From positions 21,960,403 to 22,024,402 of the forward strand of contig OY747702.1 of NCBI GenBank assembly GCA_963556495.2: a stretch of DNA of 64,000 nt, given 5' to 3'. Of this stretch, positions 1 to 10,700 are shown piece after piece (the stretch's first letter is position 1; each line of letters opens with the position of its first letter). The notes below the pieces were generated by a model. It was not told the DNA's origin and searched no databases. It worked only from the letters and a program-made list of their open reading frames with translations. The position numbers and the translations under genes were made by a program. The stretch comes from Valencia hispanica (Eukaryota > Chordata > Actinopteri > Cyprinodontiformes > Valenciidae).

Positions 1-679
1 TGTGTGGGGGTTATATCGCTTGGGAAAAAGGACTAAAGATCTTACTGGGGTTGAGAGAGGGCCAACAATAACAGCTTGAAATATAACAGCAACCAAGGAG
101 CCCTCACACTGACAGGAGGAAACCTGGGCCCCAGTGAGTGGCTCCACACATCAGAAACCCCTCTATGCACAGGCACAGAGATGGGTGGGATAGCTAATTC
201 ATAGCTAATGTGCAAAACAAAGAGCATTGTTTTGTAATGATATTGTAAAATGGCAAAGAGAGAAAGAGAGAGCTCTTAGCATTTTGAGACATTGAAAGCA
301 CATGTTCGCAGAGAAAGAATAATAGCAAAGCTGTATGGGGCTGTAGCTTTTCTATGCACATTCCCAAATCAAAAAAGATGTTCAGACCACATTTGCCATG
401 GGAACTTCAGCCATGTAAACACACACCCTTGACTTCTAGTGGTTGCTCTGACTGACACATACACACACTCGTTTGTGGAAGCTTGGAAAGCTGAACAAAC
501 TCAGCAGCCTTTGATCCCAGAGAAGTCAGAGTGCCACCTAGTGCTGGTTAAGGTCCCAGAACAAGATTCCTTTCTCCATCACTTGTTCAGCTCCTTCAAC
601 TGAAGATTTATTATGGACAACTTTGATCTCAGCAATCAATGATCAACTGATGAGCAGGAGGATGAGTGGGATAAGGTTA
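1..679. other. Intergenic DNA, no gene recognised
   Basis: I see no coding exon, RNA gene or clear repeat here. The open frames are short and have no recognisable protein features. If synteny holds, the next gene to the left would be ebf1, but no ebf1 exon is visible. Confidence 0.5.
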
Positions 680-886
680 CAGTTCCTTGCATAAATAATC
701 CTACTCCTTGAACTTATTCACATTTTGTCCAACTAAAAACACAGGTTCTGTGTTTTTCATTAGGTTTTTATGTGATACAGCAACACAAAGTGGAGAGAAA
801 TTGATATATGGTTTTCAAATAATTTTTCACCAATACAATTCTGAAAAGTTTGGTATGCCTATGCAGCCCAGCTTTGGTTGCAAATA

Positions 887-2491
887 CAGTGGCTTGCAAA
901 AGTATTCAGCCCCCTTGAACTTTTCCACATTTTGTCACATTAGAGCCACAAACATGAATCAATTTTATTGGAATTCCACGTGAAAGACCAATACAAAGTG
1001 GTGTACACGTGAGAAGTGGAACGAAAATCATACATGATTCCAAACATTTTTTACAAATAAATAACTGAAAAGTGGAGTGTGTGTAATTATTCAGCCCCCT
1101 TTGGTCTGAGTGCAGTCAGTTGCCCATAGACATTGTCTGATGAGTGCTAATGACTAAATAGAGTGCACCTGTGTGTAATCTAATGTCAGTACAAATACAG
1201 CTGCCCTGTGACGGCCTCAGAGGTTGTCTAAGAGAATGTTGGGAGCAACAACACCATGAAGTCCAAAGAACACACCAGACAGGTCAGGGATAAAGTTATA
1301 GAGAAATTTAAAGCAGGCTTAGGCTACAAAAAGATTTCCCAAGCCTTGAACATCCCACGGAGCACTGTTCAAGCGATCATTCAGAAATGGAAGGAGTATG
1401 GCACAACTGTAAACCTACCAAGACAAGGCCGTCCACCTAAACTCACAGGCCGAACAAGGAGAGCGCTGATCAGAAATGCAGCCAAGAGGCCCATGGTGAC
1501 TCTGGATGAGCTGCAGAGATCTACAGCTCAGGTGGGGGAATCTGTCCATAGGACAACTATTAGTGGTGCACTGCACAAAGTTGCCCTTTATGGAAGAGTG
1601 GCAAGAAGAAAGCCATTGTTAAAGAAAACCATAAGAAGTCCCGTTTGCAGTTTGCCACAAGCCATGTGGGGGACACAGCACACATGTGGAAGAAGGTGCT
1701 CTGGTCAGATGAGACCAAAATGGAACTTTTTGGCCAAAATGCAAAACGCTATGTGTGGCGGAACACTAACAGTGCACATCACTCTGAACACACCATCCCC
1801 ACTGTCAAATAGGGTGGTGGCAGCATCATGCTCTGGGGGTGCTTCTCTTCAGGAGGGACAGGGAAGCTGGTCAGAGTTGATGGGAAGATGGATGGAGCCA
1901 AATACAGGGCAATCTTGGAAGAAAACCTCTTGGAGTCTGCAAAAGACTTGAGACTGGGGCGGAGGTTCACCTTCCAGCAGGACAACGACCCTAAACATAA
2001 AGCCAGGGCAACAATGGAATGGTTTAAAACAAAACATATCCATGTGTTAGAATGGCCCAGTCAAAGTCCAGATCTAAATCCAATCGTGAATCTGTGGCAA
2101 GATCTGAAAGCTGCTGTTCACAAACGCTGTCCATCTAATCTGACTGAGCTGGAGCTGTTTTTCAAAGAAGAATGGGCAAGAATTTCAGTCTCTAGATGTG
2201 CAAAGCTGGTAGAGACATACCCTAAAAGACTGGCAGCTGGAATTGCAGTAAAAGGTGGTTCTACAAAGTATTGACTCAGGGGGCTGAATAATTACGCACA
2301 CCCCACTTTTCAGTTATTTATTTGCAAAAAATGTTTGGAATCATGTATGGTTTTCGTTCCACTTCTCACGTGTACACCACTTTGTATTGGTCTTTCACGT
2401 GGAATTCCAATAAAATTGATTCATGTTTGTGGCTGTAATGTGACAAAATGTGGAAAAGTTCAAGGGGGCCGAATACTTTTGCAACCCACTG
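887..2491 (+). mobile_element. Full-length Tc1-like transposon, about 1.6 kb
   Basis: Long terminal inverted repeats of about 210 bp are visible: 887-1103 is mirrored by 2279-2491. The tips read CAGTGGCTTGCAAAAGTATT at the left and the matching TTGCAACCCACTG at the right. The element is flanked by TA on both sides (885-886 and 2492-2493), the target duplication expected of Tc1/mariner elements. Total length is 1605 bp, typical for the family. The arms are still highly similar, so the insertion is younger than the Tc1 it sits in. It carries a broken transposase at 1256-2274. Confidence 0.93.
1256..2274 (+). pseudogene. Tc1-like transposase, frameshifted and missing its catalytic Glu
   Basis: The N-terminal half (1256 to about 1630) has the paired-type DNA-binding domain: a first helix-turn-helix, a linker with the GRPPKLT-type hook, and a second helix-turn-helix. 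Near 1625-1640 an A-rich run has lost one base relative to the family pattern, so the frame shifts. The catalytic half continues in another frame, open at 1828-2274, with the [15 protein letters not shown] block, QQDNDPKH (second Asp) and SPDLNPI. At the third DD34E position the usual Glu after LNPI is Val (codon GTG). The protein ends at a stop at 2272-2274. The frameshift and the Val each predict an inactive enzyme. Function is known from the Tc1/mariner family; inactivity is inferred. Confidence 0.9.
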
Positions 2492-3048
2492 TACAGCTGC
2501 AGGTCTCTTATGTGTCTGGGCAACCTTTATACATCTGGAGACTGAATTTTTGACCATTTTTTATTGCCAAACAGCTCAAGCTAAGGCATTTTGGATGAAG
2601 AGCATCTCTGTTACTAGTGTCATTTTGGCATGATGGATTGAACAGTGCTCTGTGAGATGCTCAGAGCTTGAGATATTATTTTATAACTTAATCCGTAAAC
2701 TTCTCCACAACTTTATCCCTGACCTATCTGCTGTGTTCCTTGGTGGTCATTATTTTCTTTGTTCACCAATGTTCTGTAACAAACCCCTGAGGCATTCCCA
2801 TGATGGCTGCATTCATGCTGAGATTATATTACACACAGGTCAACTCTATTTACTTATTAGGCACCTTCTGCACTGAATTTCATTTGGGATCATGAAACTA
2901 AAGGGGGACAAATATTTTGTGTATGCCATTTTTTCAGATTATTATTTGCAAAAATTATTGAAAGTATTTTCATTTCACTTCACAATCATGCAGTGCACTG
3001 TGCTGGTTTGTCACTTACAAATTCAAATAGAACACTTTTAAATTGATT

Positions 3049-3150
3049 GGGATGTATGTATGATTGAACTGAAATGTCATGCAAAGTGCCTTGAGATGAC
3101 ATGATTTGTGAATTGGTGCTATGTAAATAAACTGAACTGAATTGAAATAA
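3049..3150 (+). mobile_element. LINE 3' tail inserted in the old Tc1 terminal repeat
   Basis: The stretch reads 'aagtgccttgagatgacatg...ttggtgctatgtaaataaactgaactgaattgaa'. This is the characteristic 3' end of fish LINEs, with a GCGCTATATAAATAAA-like box and (TGAA)-type tail repeats. It interrupts the right terminal repeat of the older Tc1, which continues after it. The boundaries are approximate, and only the 3' end is present. Confidence 0.6.
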
Positions 3151-3227
3151 AAGATGTGGAAGTTTGTATATGTCAAGTGGTAAATGTGGAAAAGTTCAAG
3201 GGCCATTGATACTTTGGTAAGAAACAG

Positions 3228-5060
3228 CACATGTGATGATAAAACACGGAAGGACTGACGTTATTCCTATTGCAAAAGTGTAGAATTTAGGCGTTTCTAC
3301 AACACAGGTCTTTTTGTCCTCCTTTCTGAAAATAAAGTTTATCCAAACTTTGCTTTTACATAAGTTTAACTTTATTATATTGTTAAAGATTTCGTTTCAC
3401 TTTTTCTCCTTTCTTTGAATCTCAAACAAAACCTAAAAAAAACCCCATCAGATTCACCTCTCTAAACACCAACGCACACACACACACATGCATCCCCATA
3501 AATCAGCGTACACAATCCTGATCTTTAAAGACATGAATGTTTTTCAATCAAAGCTCTGATTGAATGCTTTGCCGTCCTCAGCACTCACGAACTCACAGAC
3601 ACACGCGCGCTGTTGACAGAGAGTGTCTCGAGCAACATCATTTACCACTTAGGCCCCTCCCCGAGGACCGTGCCATCCCTAATGCGCGGCGGATACATTG
3701 ATAGCTCTGGTTTCTGTCGAGAAGTGCACGTCAATCAACAACTCGCGTCAACGTCACGGAGGCAAAGTGTTCCTGAAAGATCTTTTAACTGAGTGCCTCT
3801 CCATCCGTCCTCTTCCAGCCAACACCCACAAAACAGAGAAAAAAAAAGAAAAACACACACACATGCACAAACACAACCATTTCCATCTAGGCAATCACTT
3901 CTCCAAGAGTTCTTCTTTTTGGACGTGTAACAGTAATTGAGGTTTCTCCCCAGGGTGCAGTGCATTCTGGGCCGTTAAGTGCTGTTTCTTGTTGTTTTTT
4001 TTCCTCAGATGGGTTGTATTTTGGCTATTGTGTTGTTTCTTCCCGCTCTTCTGTAGAAGTGTAAGCAATGGGCCGTATTTACATGTATCATTAGAGAACA
4101 GAAACCCTGTCGAATGTGGGGCATCTGAGGGCTTATTTTACCCTCTGGAATATCAATCAATAAAACAAAGAGTCTTAATAATTTCTGCACAAATCCGGCC
4201 ACGAGAGAATTTTAAAAAGATGAATAAATAAAGTGACCACCGCTTGGGATTAAACTCTTCCATTTCTAAAAGTAACACTGATGAAACTCAGATTGATCTT
4301 ATCAACAACCCAGTCAAGTACATATATAATTCATAAGACACTCAGCCATTCAAGGGTGGGCAGATGCCACGCTGACCTCCCTGCCCACGACATCAGGCCT
4401 GGCTTGAGCACACTCGGTGACCTTTCTGGCCGTTGATGACGTCGTCCGTCCAGAGGAGGGAGTGATTGATCTGGATTGACACAAACAGCAAGTGCCCTGC
4501 CCGGCCTGTCACACAGCATCACTGGGTCACTGTAGCATGCCTGAATGCCGGATGAGGAGGGACGGCGTGCACACTCGGGGTGGTGAACTGCTGACTGTGA
4601 TGTGGGATTGCAGTCCTGGGGGCGGCTGGGACATATTTGGACAAAGAGAAAATATTTTTTAGGGGATGCCTATCGCCGTCTCAAGTGAAAACTGTAATCG
4701 AATAACAGGGAGAGGACAAGGGGGAATATTTACCGTTGATAGAAATATTCAAAATATACTTAGAAATAAGTATCAGATATTAGTAGATATATAATTAGAT
4801 ATGTTACATGTTACATACATACAAGATTGGGTAATTTTGCACTTTAACCATTTCAACTTCCTAATAAAACAAGACTATGCCAATGATGCCACAAAGTTCT
4901 GCCTATAAATAAAATAATAATAATAAAAAGAGATCTTTTCAATTCTACTCTGGCATCAAGTTTTAAAAGAGTGTTTTAAGCATCATAATGAAACTTGTAG
5001 CAAAAAAGACAATATTTTACAATGAATATAATTGGTTACTTTGTTTTGTAAATTTAATTA
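3228..5060. other. Intergenic DNA with candidate conserved non-coding stretches
   Basis: No gene is recognised. About 3530-3790, 3950-4260 and 4330-4620 are less AT-rich, free of recognisable repeats and dense in motif-like words such as 'atcaatcaataaaacaaag', TGACGTCG and TGATTGAT. They look like regulatory DNA, possibly long-range elements of the neighbouring ebf1. A CA-rich tract lies at 3475-3488. 4720-5060 is AT-rich with nothing recognised. Confidence 0.35.
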
Positions 5061-5079
5061 AATGATTTGTTTGAAATCA

Positions 5080-6015
5080 CTTCTTTTACTCAACAGTTTA
5101 TGCCCATTTTTTTTCCAATTAGTTTCTCTGGATCTACTGTCCTCTGTGTGTCTTGGAGGTTTTCCTGGGTGACTGCTTGCAGCTACATGTGCAAATGTCA
5201 GCTTATTCTTCCCAAAACAGCTCAAGTTCAATCAGATTGCATGGAGAAATCAGTGAACATCAACTTTCACGCTCCGGCCACAGACTGTAAACCGGAATCT
5301 GGACTTTGACTAGACCAGTCCAACACAAAATAGGTTTGATCTAAACCGTTTTGTTGTAGTTCTGTTTGTATTTATAGGGTAGTTGTCCTGCTGGAAGGTG
5401 AGAGCGACACTCTTCAGTCTCGAACAGATGTTCCTCCAGTATTGCCCTGTAATTAGCTCCATTCATCTTCCCATCAACGTTGACCAGCTTCTGCTGAAGA
5501 AAAACGTCCCCAAAGCATGTTGCTGCTACCACTATCTTTCACTGTAAGTGAACAGCTGCATTCATACGGAGATTGAATTGCACACACATGGACTTCATTG
5601 TCTTATTAACTGGCTTCTGAAGGCATTCAGTTGCACTGAATTTCATTTGGGGGTATCAAAGTAAAGATGACTGGATACGGCAGTATACTACACTTATATT
5701 TTTTTTAAATGCTGAAAACAGAGTATTAATTTTCTTACATTTTGCAATTATGTGGTATTTTGTGTTGGAATAGAATAGAATAGGCACAATGAAACTGAAA
5801 GTGCTCCATACTCCTACAGTGCCACCATTCAACACAGAATTACCATCATAAAAAAGACAACAATAACACAAGAAGGTAACAGAGATAACAGATTTGTTTT
5901 TATAGAGGTACTTTCCTAAATATAAAATGTAGACATAGTATTTAAAAGGAACACTAAGAAATGTAGGTAAATAAATACATTAAAGTTCAAGTTTGTGGTT
6001 GTAATGTTGGTTGTA
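5080..6015 (-). mobile_element. Old Tc1-like transposon remnant, interrupted
   Basis: On the minus strand 5341-5532 translates to transposase pieces (VNVDGKMNGANYRAILEEHL), the segment between the two catalytic aspartates of Tc1-like enzymes. 5100-5330 reads as more decayed transposase coding DNA in the same orientation. Terminal-repeat text appears at 5735-5770 and resumes at 5975-6012 ('cattaaagttcaagtttgtggttgtaatg'). About 200 bp of other DNA starting with AATAGAATAGAATA sits between the two parts. No intact frame remains. Confidence 0.6.
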
Positions 6016-7560
6016 AACTTAAGACTTGAAAGCAGAGATAAGCTGCACTTGGGCTGTTGACTTCTTTTTTGTTACTAATGCCAAGAAACTAGCAACAGAC
6101 ACCTTAAACTAATCAAATTATCACTCTGCATTTATAAAAGTTCAGATCAGGTCAAGGTTTGCATACGAAGCTGTTATCCATCACATCTTAGCCTGAAGAA
6201 AAACAAGTATGAACATTTTGTATATAGGGGAGACCGCAGCTGGTTGTCTCACTTTGGTGAATATTGCTCATCATCCAAACATATTTCAAGAGACATTAGA
6301 TTAAATGAAAGCCTAGGATCTTGTTTTTAAAATGAACCCACCTTTCTTTTTTACAATTCATTGTGATGAAAGGTTATTGCCTGTCAAAGACACTCTCACC
6401 CACTGTGACAACCTTCCCCATGTTGGGGTTGGTTGCTCCTATTAATTTCAATTGGGTATTTGCCTAAAAATGAACATTTCATGAAATTGTGTAACTTTTG
6501 AGGGTTCTTTTTTACTAAAACAACAATTTAGATCTGGTTTAAGAATAAATAATAATCAATGTTCCTTGTGTTCAATCCCTAAAATTTAGCAAAGCAATGT
6601 ATTATTCTGGTGAGTGGTAAAGTGAAGGAGTGTATTGAAAAACTTTGAACAAAGCAATTCGTTTTTCAATATAAGCAGACAAAAAGTTTTCCCAGCTTTG
6701 TTCTTAATGGTCAAAATGCATGCAAATGTATTTATTGGGTCTTTAAAATGTTTCCCCGGTTGATTTTCTGAACTATTATTTCAACTATTTAGCCTTGTGT
6801 CAAACTACAAAAATCCAAGAGAAGATGAACCTTGGCAGACAACATTTCACTTGAAATTCCTGATCGTTCCGCTAGCAAAAGAAACAGAAAAAATGACCAC
6901 TTCAACACAAGCGTGTAAGAGCTGATACAAATATTTGAATAGGTGACAATCCAATCCTGGAGCAGTGAGACAACCAACCCTAAATGACCTCTTGAAATGA
7001 GATTTTAGCTAGCAAACAAATGGCTTTAGGTAGGTTAATAAATGATAGCTCAAATCAAAACGATTATGTTTGACTGTTTGATTAATTATTGTGTTTTTTA
7101 AAGCCAATAACTAACAAACTTTTAAAAATTACTCTGACCCATAAAAATACAACATGTATCCTAGCCTCAGTGTTGTGTGTTCAAATCAAAAGATGAATAG
7201 TGCAAAAATGAGCAGATTAATAAGCCAAACGTTTGATGTGAAAATCAAACCACAGTGCCATCTAGTATGGCTGTAATAAGCAATGTGACAACCAACCCAT
7301 GGAACAACCAGCGCCGTTCTCCTCCCTATTCATTCACAGAATTGCATCAGACGGCTATAACATGTTAATGGACCACATGCCTTTAACATTTCAATTTCTA
7401 GCCGTCGAAATCCCACATTTCTCTGACTATTACTTGTTTATTCTTTTCTTATATCCGCTCACTATTTGTGTCAGTTCGGCCGGTAAAGTCATTACAGGAA
7501 GTGGGCAGCTGTAGTCACTTTATGTTGCCTATTTACAGATATTTAAGTAATATGCTTGTT
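6016..7560. other. Intergenic DNA upstream of clint1
   Basis: No gene is recognised. The related phrases 'ctggttgtctcac' (about 6240), 'gtgacaaccttcccc' (about 6407), 'gtgagacaaccaaccc' (about 6966) and 'gtgacaaccaaccc' (about 7286) occur in both orientations. They hint at an unclassified inverted-repeat element between roughly 6230 and 7300, but I cannot define its ends. The rest is AT-rich. Confidence 0.3.
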
Positions 7561-7565
7561 TTGTA

Positions 7566-7787
7566 AACTACAACTCCAATGCTGCTCTGGGCAGTTTCGA
7601 TGACGTTACAAGGGCATTTCATTTCTCGCAGTAACCTTTCCTGTCTGCCCGGCGGTGCGTTTGCGCCTCCTGTCTTGAAAGGGGAGGTGAGGAATAGTTT
7701 ACTTTTCAGAGTTCAAGGTTTGGTTTCGGTGTTCGTCCGGTGCGAAGGGTTTTTAACCGAGGCACAAAGCCCCTTTTCACAGTCAAG
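7566..7787 (+). promoter_or_regulatory. clint1: clint1 promoter region and 5' UTR
   Basis: The 222 bases before the clint1 start codon are richer in CpG than the surroundings and have no TATA box. ACTACAACTCC at 7567-7577 resembles the ZNF143/THAP11 (SBS) motif ACTACAANTCCC common in housekeeping promoters. GATGACGTTAC at about 7600 resembles a CREB/ATF site. The transcription start is not fixed by sequence alone. A TATA-less promoter fits a ubiquitously expressed trafficking gene. Confidence 0.5.
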
Positions 7788-10700
7788 ATGCTGAACATGT
7801 GGAAAGTGCGGGAGCTGGTTGACAAAGCGTGAGTATATATTGATAATTTTCCGTTTATTTGGTGTTATTTGTGCCGGCAGTCTACCTGTTTGAAAGAGAC
7901 ACGTACCCAAAACTTTGACGTCACGTCACTCTAACAAGTTAGCTAGCCTGAAAAGCTTCTAGCGATTTAAGTGACTTTTACGACTACAGTTGGTCTCAAT
8001 ATGACTGTTCGATATTTTTTCTGAGCTCTGTGTTTGCAGTGCTAAGATACGAGTTGTTGGATCGAGCTTGTGCTTTCTCCGAAAGGGCAAGCTAACTTGC
8101 GTAGCTAACAAGCTAATTATGTAGCTCACTGGGCTAGCCAGCTAAGCTAGTTTGACAGCACTTCAGCAGAATAATCAACAGGGACTTTGAGACTTAACCC
8201 ACGTCCTGTCGGTCGCTTTTTAGTTTCTCCTGGCTGAAAACCTATAAGAATGACTTTATTTTCGTTACTTTGTGAACTATCGTGTTTGTAGCCGAGTTGT
8301 CTCCTCGCTACAGTAGCTGCACTGTAAATTATAATGGTTTATTATGAAATCAATACACAACCAAGTCGCTTGTTGACGCCTGCTCAGAAAGTTGAATCGG
8401 CTAAAGCCATAAACAGTTAAGTTCCCTACCTCCCAACTAGTATTTAAACTGATTACTGATCGAGTTGGGTTGTTGTTTTTTTATTTCATTCCCTATATTG
8501 CATTTTAGCACATTTTTCAACAGACTTGTTTATCAAAATTAACGATTTTCCCTGAAAGAGAATTTTAAAGAACTTTCACTTAATACTAAGATTAAGTATA
8601 AGGGTTTCAAACTAATTCATTTCAGGTTTTTATATAAGCACCAAGTCACAACGCAAGACAAAAGGACCTCTTCATCAGGAATAAAAATATATAATCATTT
8701 TTTCTAGGTATGTTTGCTTTATCAATAGATTTGTTTTTAAATACAATCTTATGCAAATATGTACATAATAATTGATCAAGGCAATGAACCAGACATGGCT
8801 GCTGCATACTCTGGTGCTAACATATGGCTTTAAACACTTCATCCTTCAAAACTGTCACAGCATTATGATTTGCAATATTTGTGTCGTGCCGAGGCATTCA
8901 CAATTGGTGACCGGTGTTTGCAGCACACGAGTGGAGATCTTGTTGATTTCTTAAGCACAGAAATTAGTTGATTTAAGTTTTTTTTTTTTGGGGGGGGGGG
9001 GGGTTATTTTCCAGTTTAAGTAATCTAGTAACAGCTAAGCAACCCAAGCCAAAAGTTATTTAAAGCATTTCAAAGGAAATACCTTTTGTGCCTCCCAGCT
9101 CTAAGGTTGGGCAATATCTCCTTCTGTTTTGCTCTGTAATTTGTTTTGAGCTGCTGGCTGAACAAAGCATGGTGTGCTCCCCTGTCCTGTGCTGTGAGCT
9201 GTATTAGGGTATTGCACAACATTTCCTCCCTTCAAAGGTTTAATTTTGCAAACCCAGACAATAGAATGTTATTGAGTCTACTGAAGACTTTATTATTGTG
9301 GATGCATTCACCTAACCGGCGTGTGACCTCTTGTAAAACATGTTGTTTGTTAGTGGATGTCAGGGAAATGAAGCTAAAAGAAGAAAAAGAGGTGTAGAAG
9401 TTATATGAATCTCTGTTTGTAAGGATATTTTCTTTCATGTTGATCGTTCTCCCATTAAAAGAAAACAACAACTATAGACGTGTCACCAAACGTGAGTCCT
9501 TTGCACAAACAAAGATGGCATCGTGCATTGGCCTTGTTTGGGATTTGAAAGGTGACAGCTTAAAAAAAAACTCACCAAAGTCCTCGAGTAACAGCCAGGA
9601 AAACGGTTCACTCTGCAGCGTGGAAACGGAAATCTGCGTGACGGTGCAGCACCCTGGAAGCCTCATAAGTTCTGTTTGATCTTACAGACGGCAAGGACAG
9701 CAGCCACCGCTGTGCAGAGATAAAACGTTGCATCACTCTCTTGTGTGTTTCTGAACTTCATACAGTTTTAGTTTTCGAAGGAATTCTAGATGTACGCATT
9801 TTGTCACCTGAATAATAATACTGCGCTGTCACCGTATTTAGAACATAATCTATGCAGGTTTTCTGGTTACATTTTCTGCCCAAGCAGCCAGCTTGCAGTT
9901 AGCTGGCAAGCTACAAGTGGTAAATATAAGGCCAATAGTTTTCAGAAGAGGCTTAGCTTAGTACGAGTAACGAGGGGAGGACATTTAGTTTCCACAACCC
10001 AAGTATCAGTGGTTCCAGACAGTCACTTCTTCTTCTTCATCATCATCTTCTTCTTCTTCTTTTTAATTTTATTTAAGAAAATACATTGATCTCCTACAGC
10101 CAAAAAGCTGGTAGTATGCAGCAGTATGTGGGGGAGGGGCAGCGGTTCATTCCTCTTTGCTCCATTGAGGTGATGATGAGAACTCGTCTTTCCTGAACAT
10201 TCCCTGACATCTAACTCGAAGAACAATCAACTGTAGGAACGTCATGACTGAACATTTTGTCGGTTTTGAAAGACTAGCTTTTATAAAGCTTGGTGTAACT
10301 TTATACAGGTAACGGACCCATGTCTAACCCCTCCTTTCTACCAGATGCGTAAGCAGCACGTTACAGGAGCAGCGCGTCATACGCAGCTGATAGCCACCAC
10401 TGTAGTCAATAAAGCCCTTTCCACCGGAGGCGAAAGCAGCACGAGTCTGCCACATATGAGGAGCGACATGTCGCAGCACTTTTCTAAACATACGCTGCAG
10501 TCCTATTTTCTAAGCAGTACGCCTCTGAAACACGTACATTTCTAAATTTAGGATAGGGGAAGACAGGAAATATACGGCTCGGCACTGGAAATTTTCAAAA
10601 TAAAAGAAACGTGCTGCTTTGCCGTTTCCTTTCTCTAAAAAAAAGGTTACTACCTGTGCGCCCGGTGAGAAGTCAGTACCTCGTGGGAGGGTCTCATTAG

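Larger units (their letters stand above)
680..3227 (-). mobile_element. Old Tc1-like transposon, interrupted by a younger Tc1 and a LINE tail
   Basis: The left end (from about 680) reads as a degraded Tc1 terminal repeat. The right end (about 3187-3227) carries the matching inverted form, with the 'gtggaaaagttcaag' motif. Immediately right of the younger element at 887-2491, the sequence from 2494 resumes as the reverse complement of a typical fish Tc1 transposase region. Its text on the window strand reads 'gcaggtctcttatgt...acatctggagactgaa...gctcaagct'. The two flanks therefore belong to one older element in minus orientation. No usable transposase frame remains. The exact outer ends are approximate. 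Confidence 0.7.
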
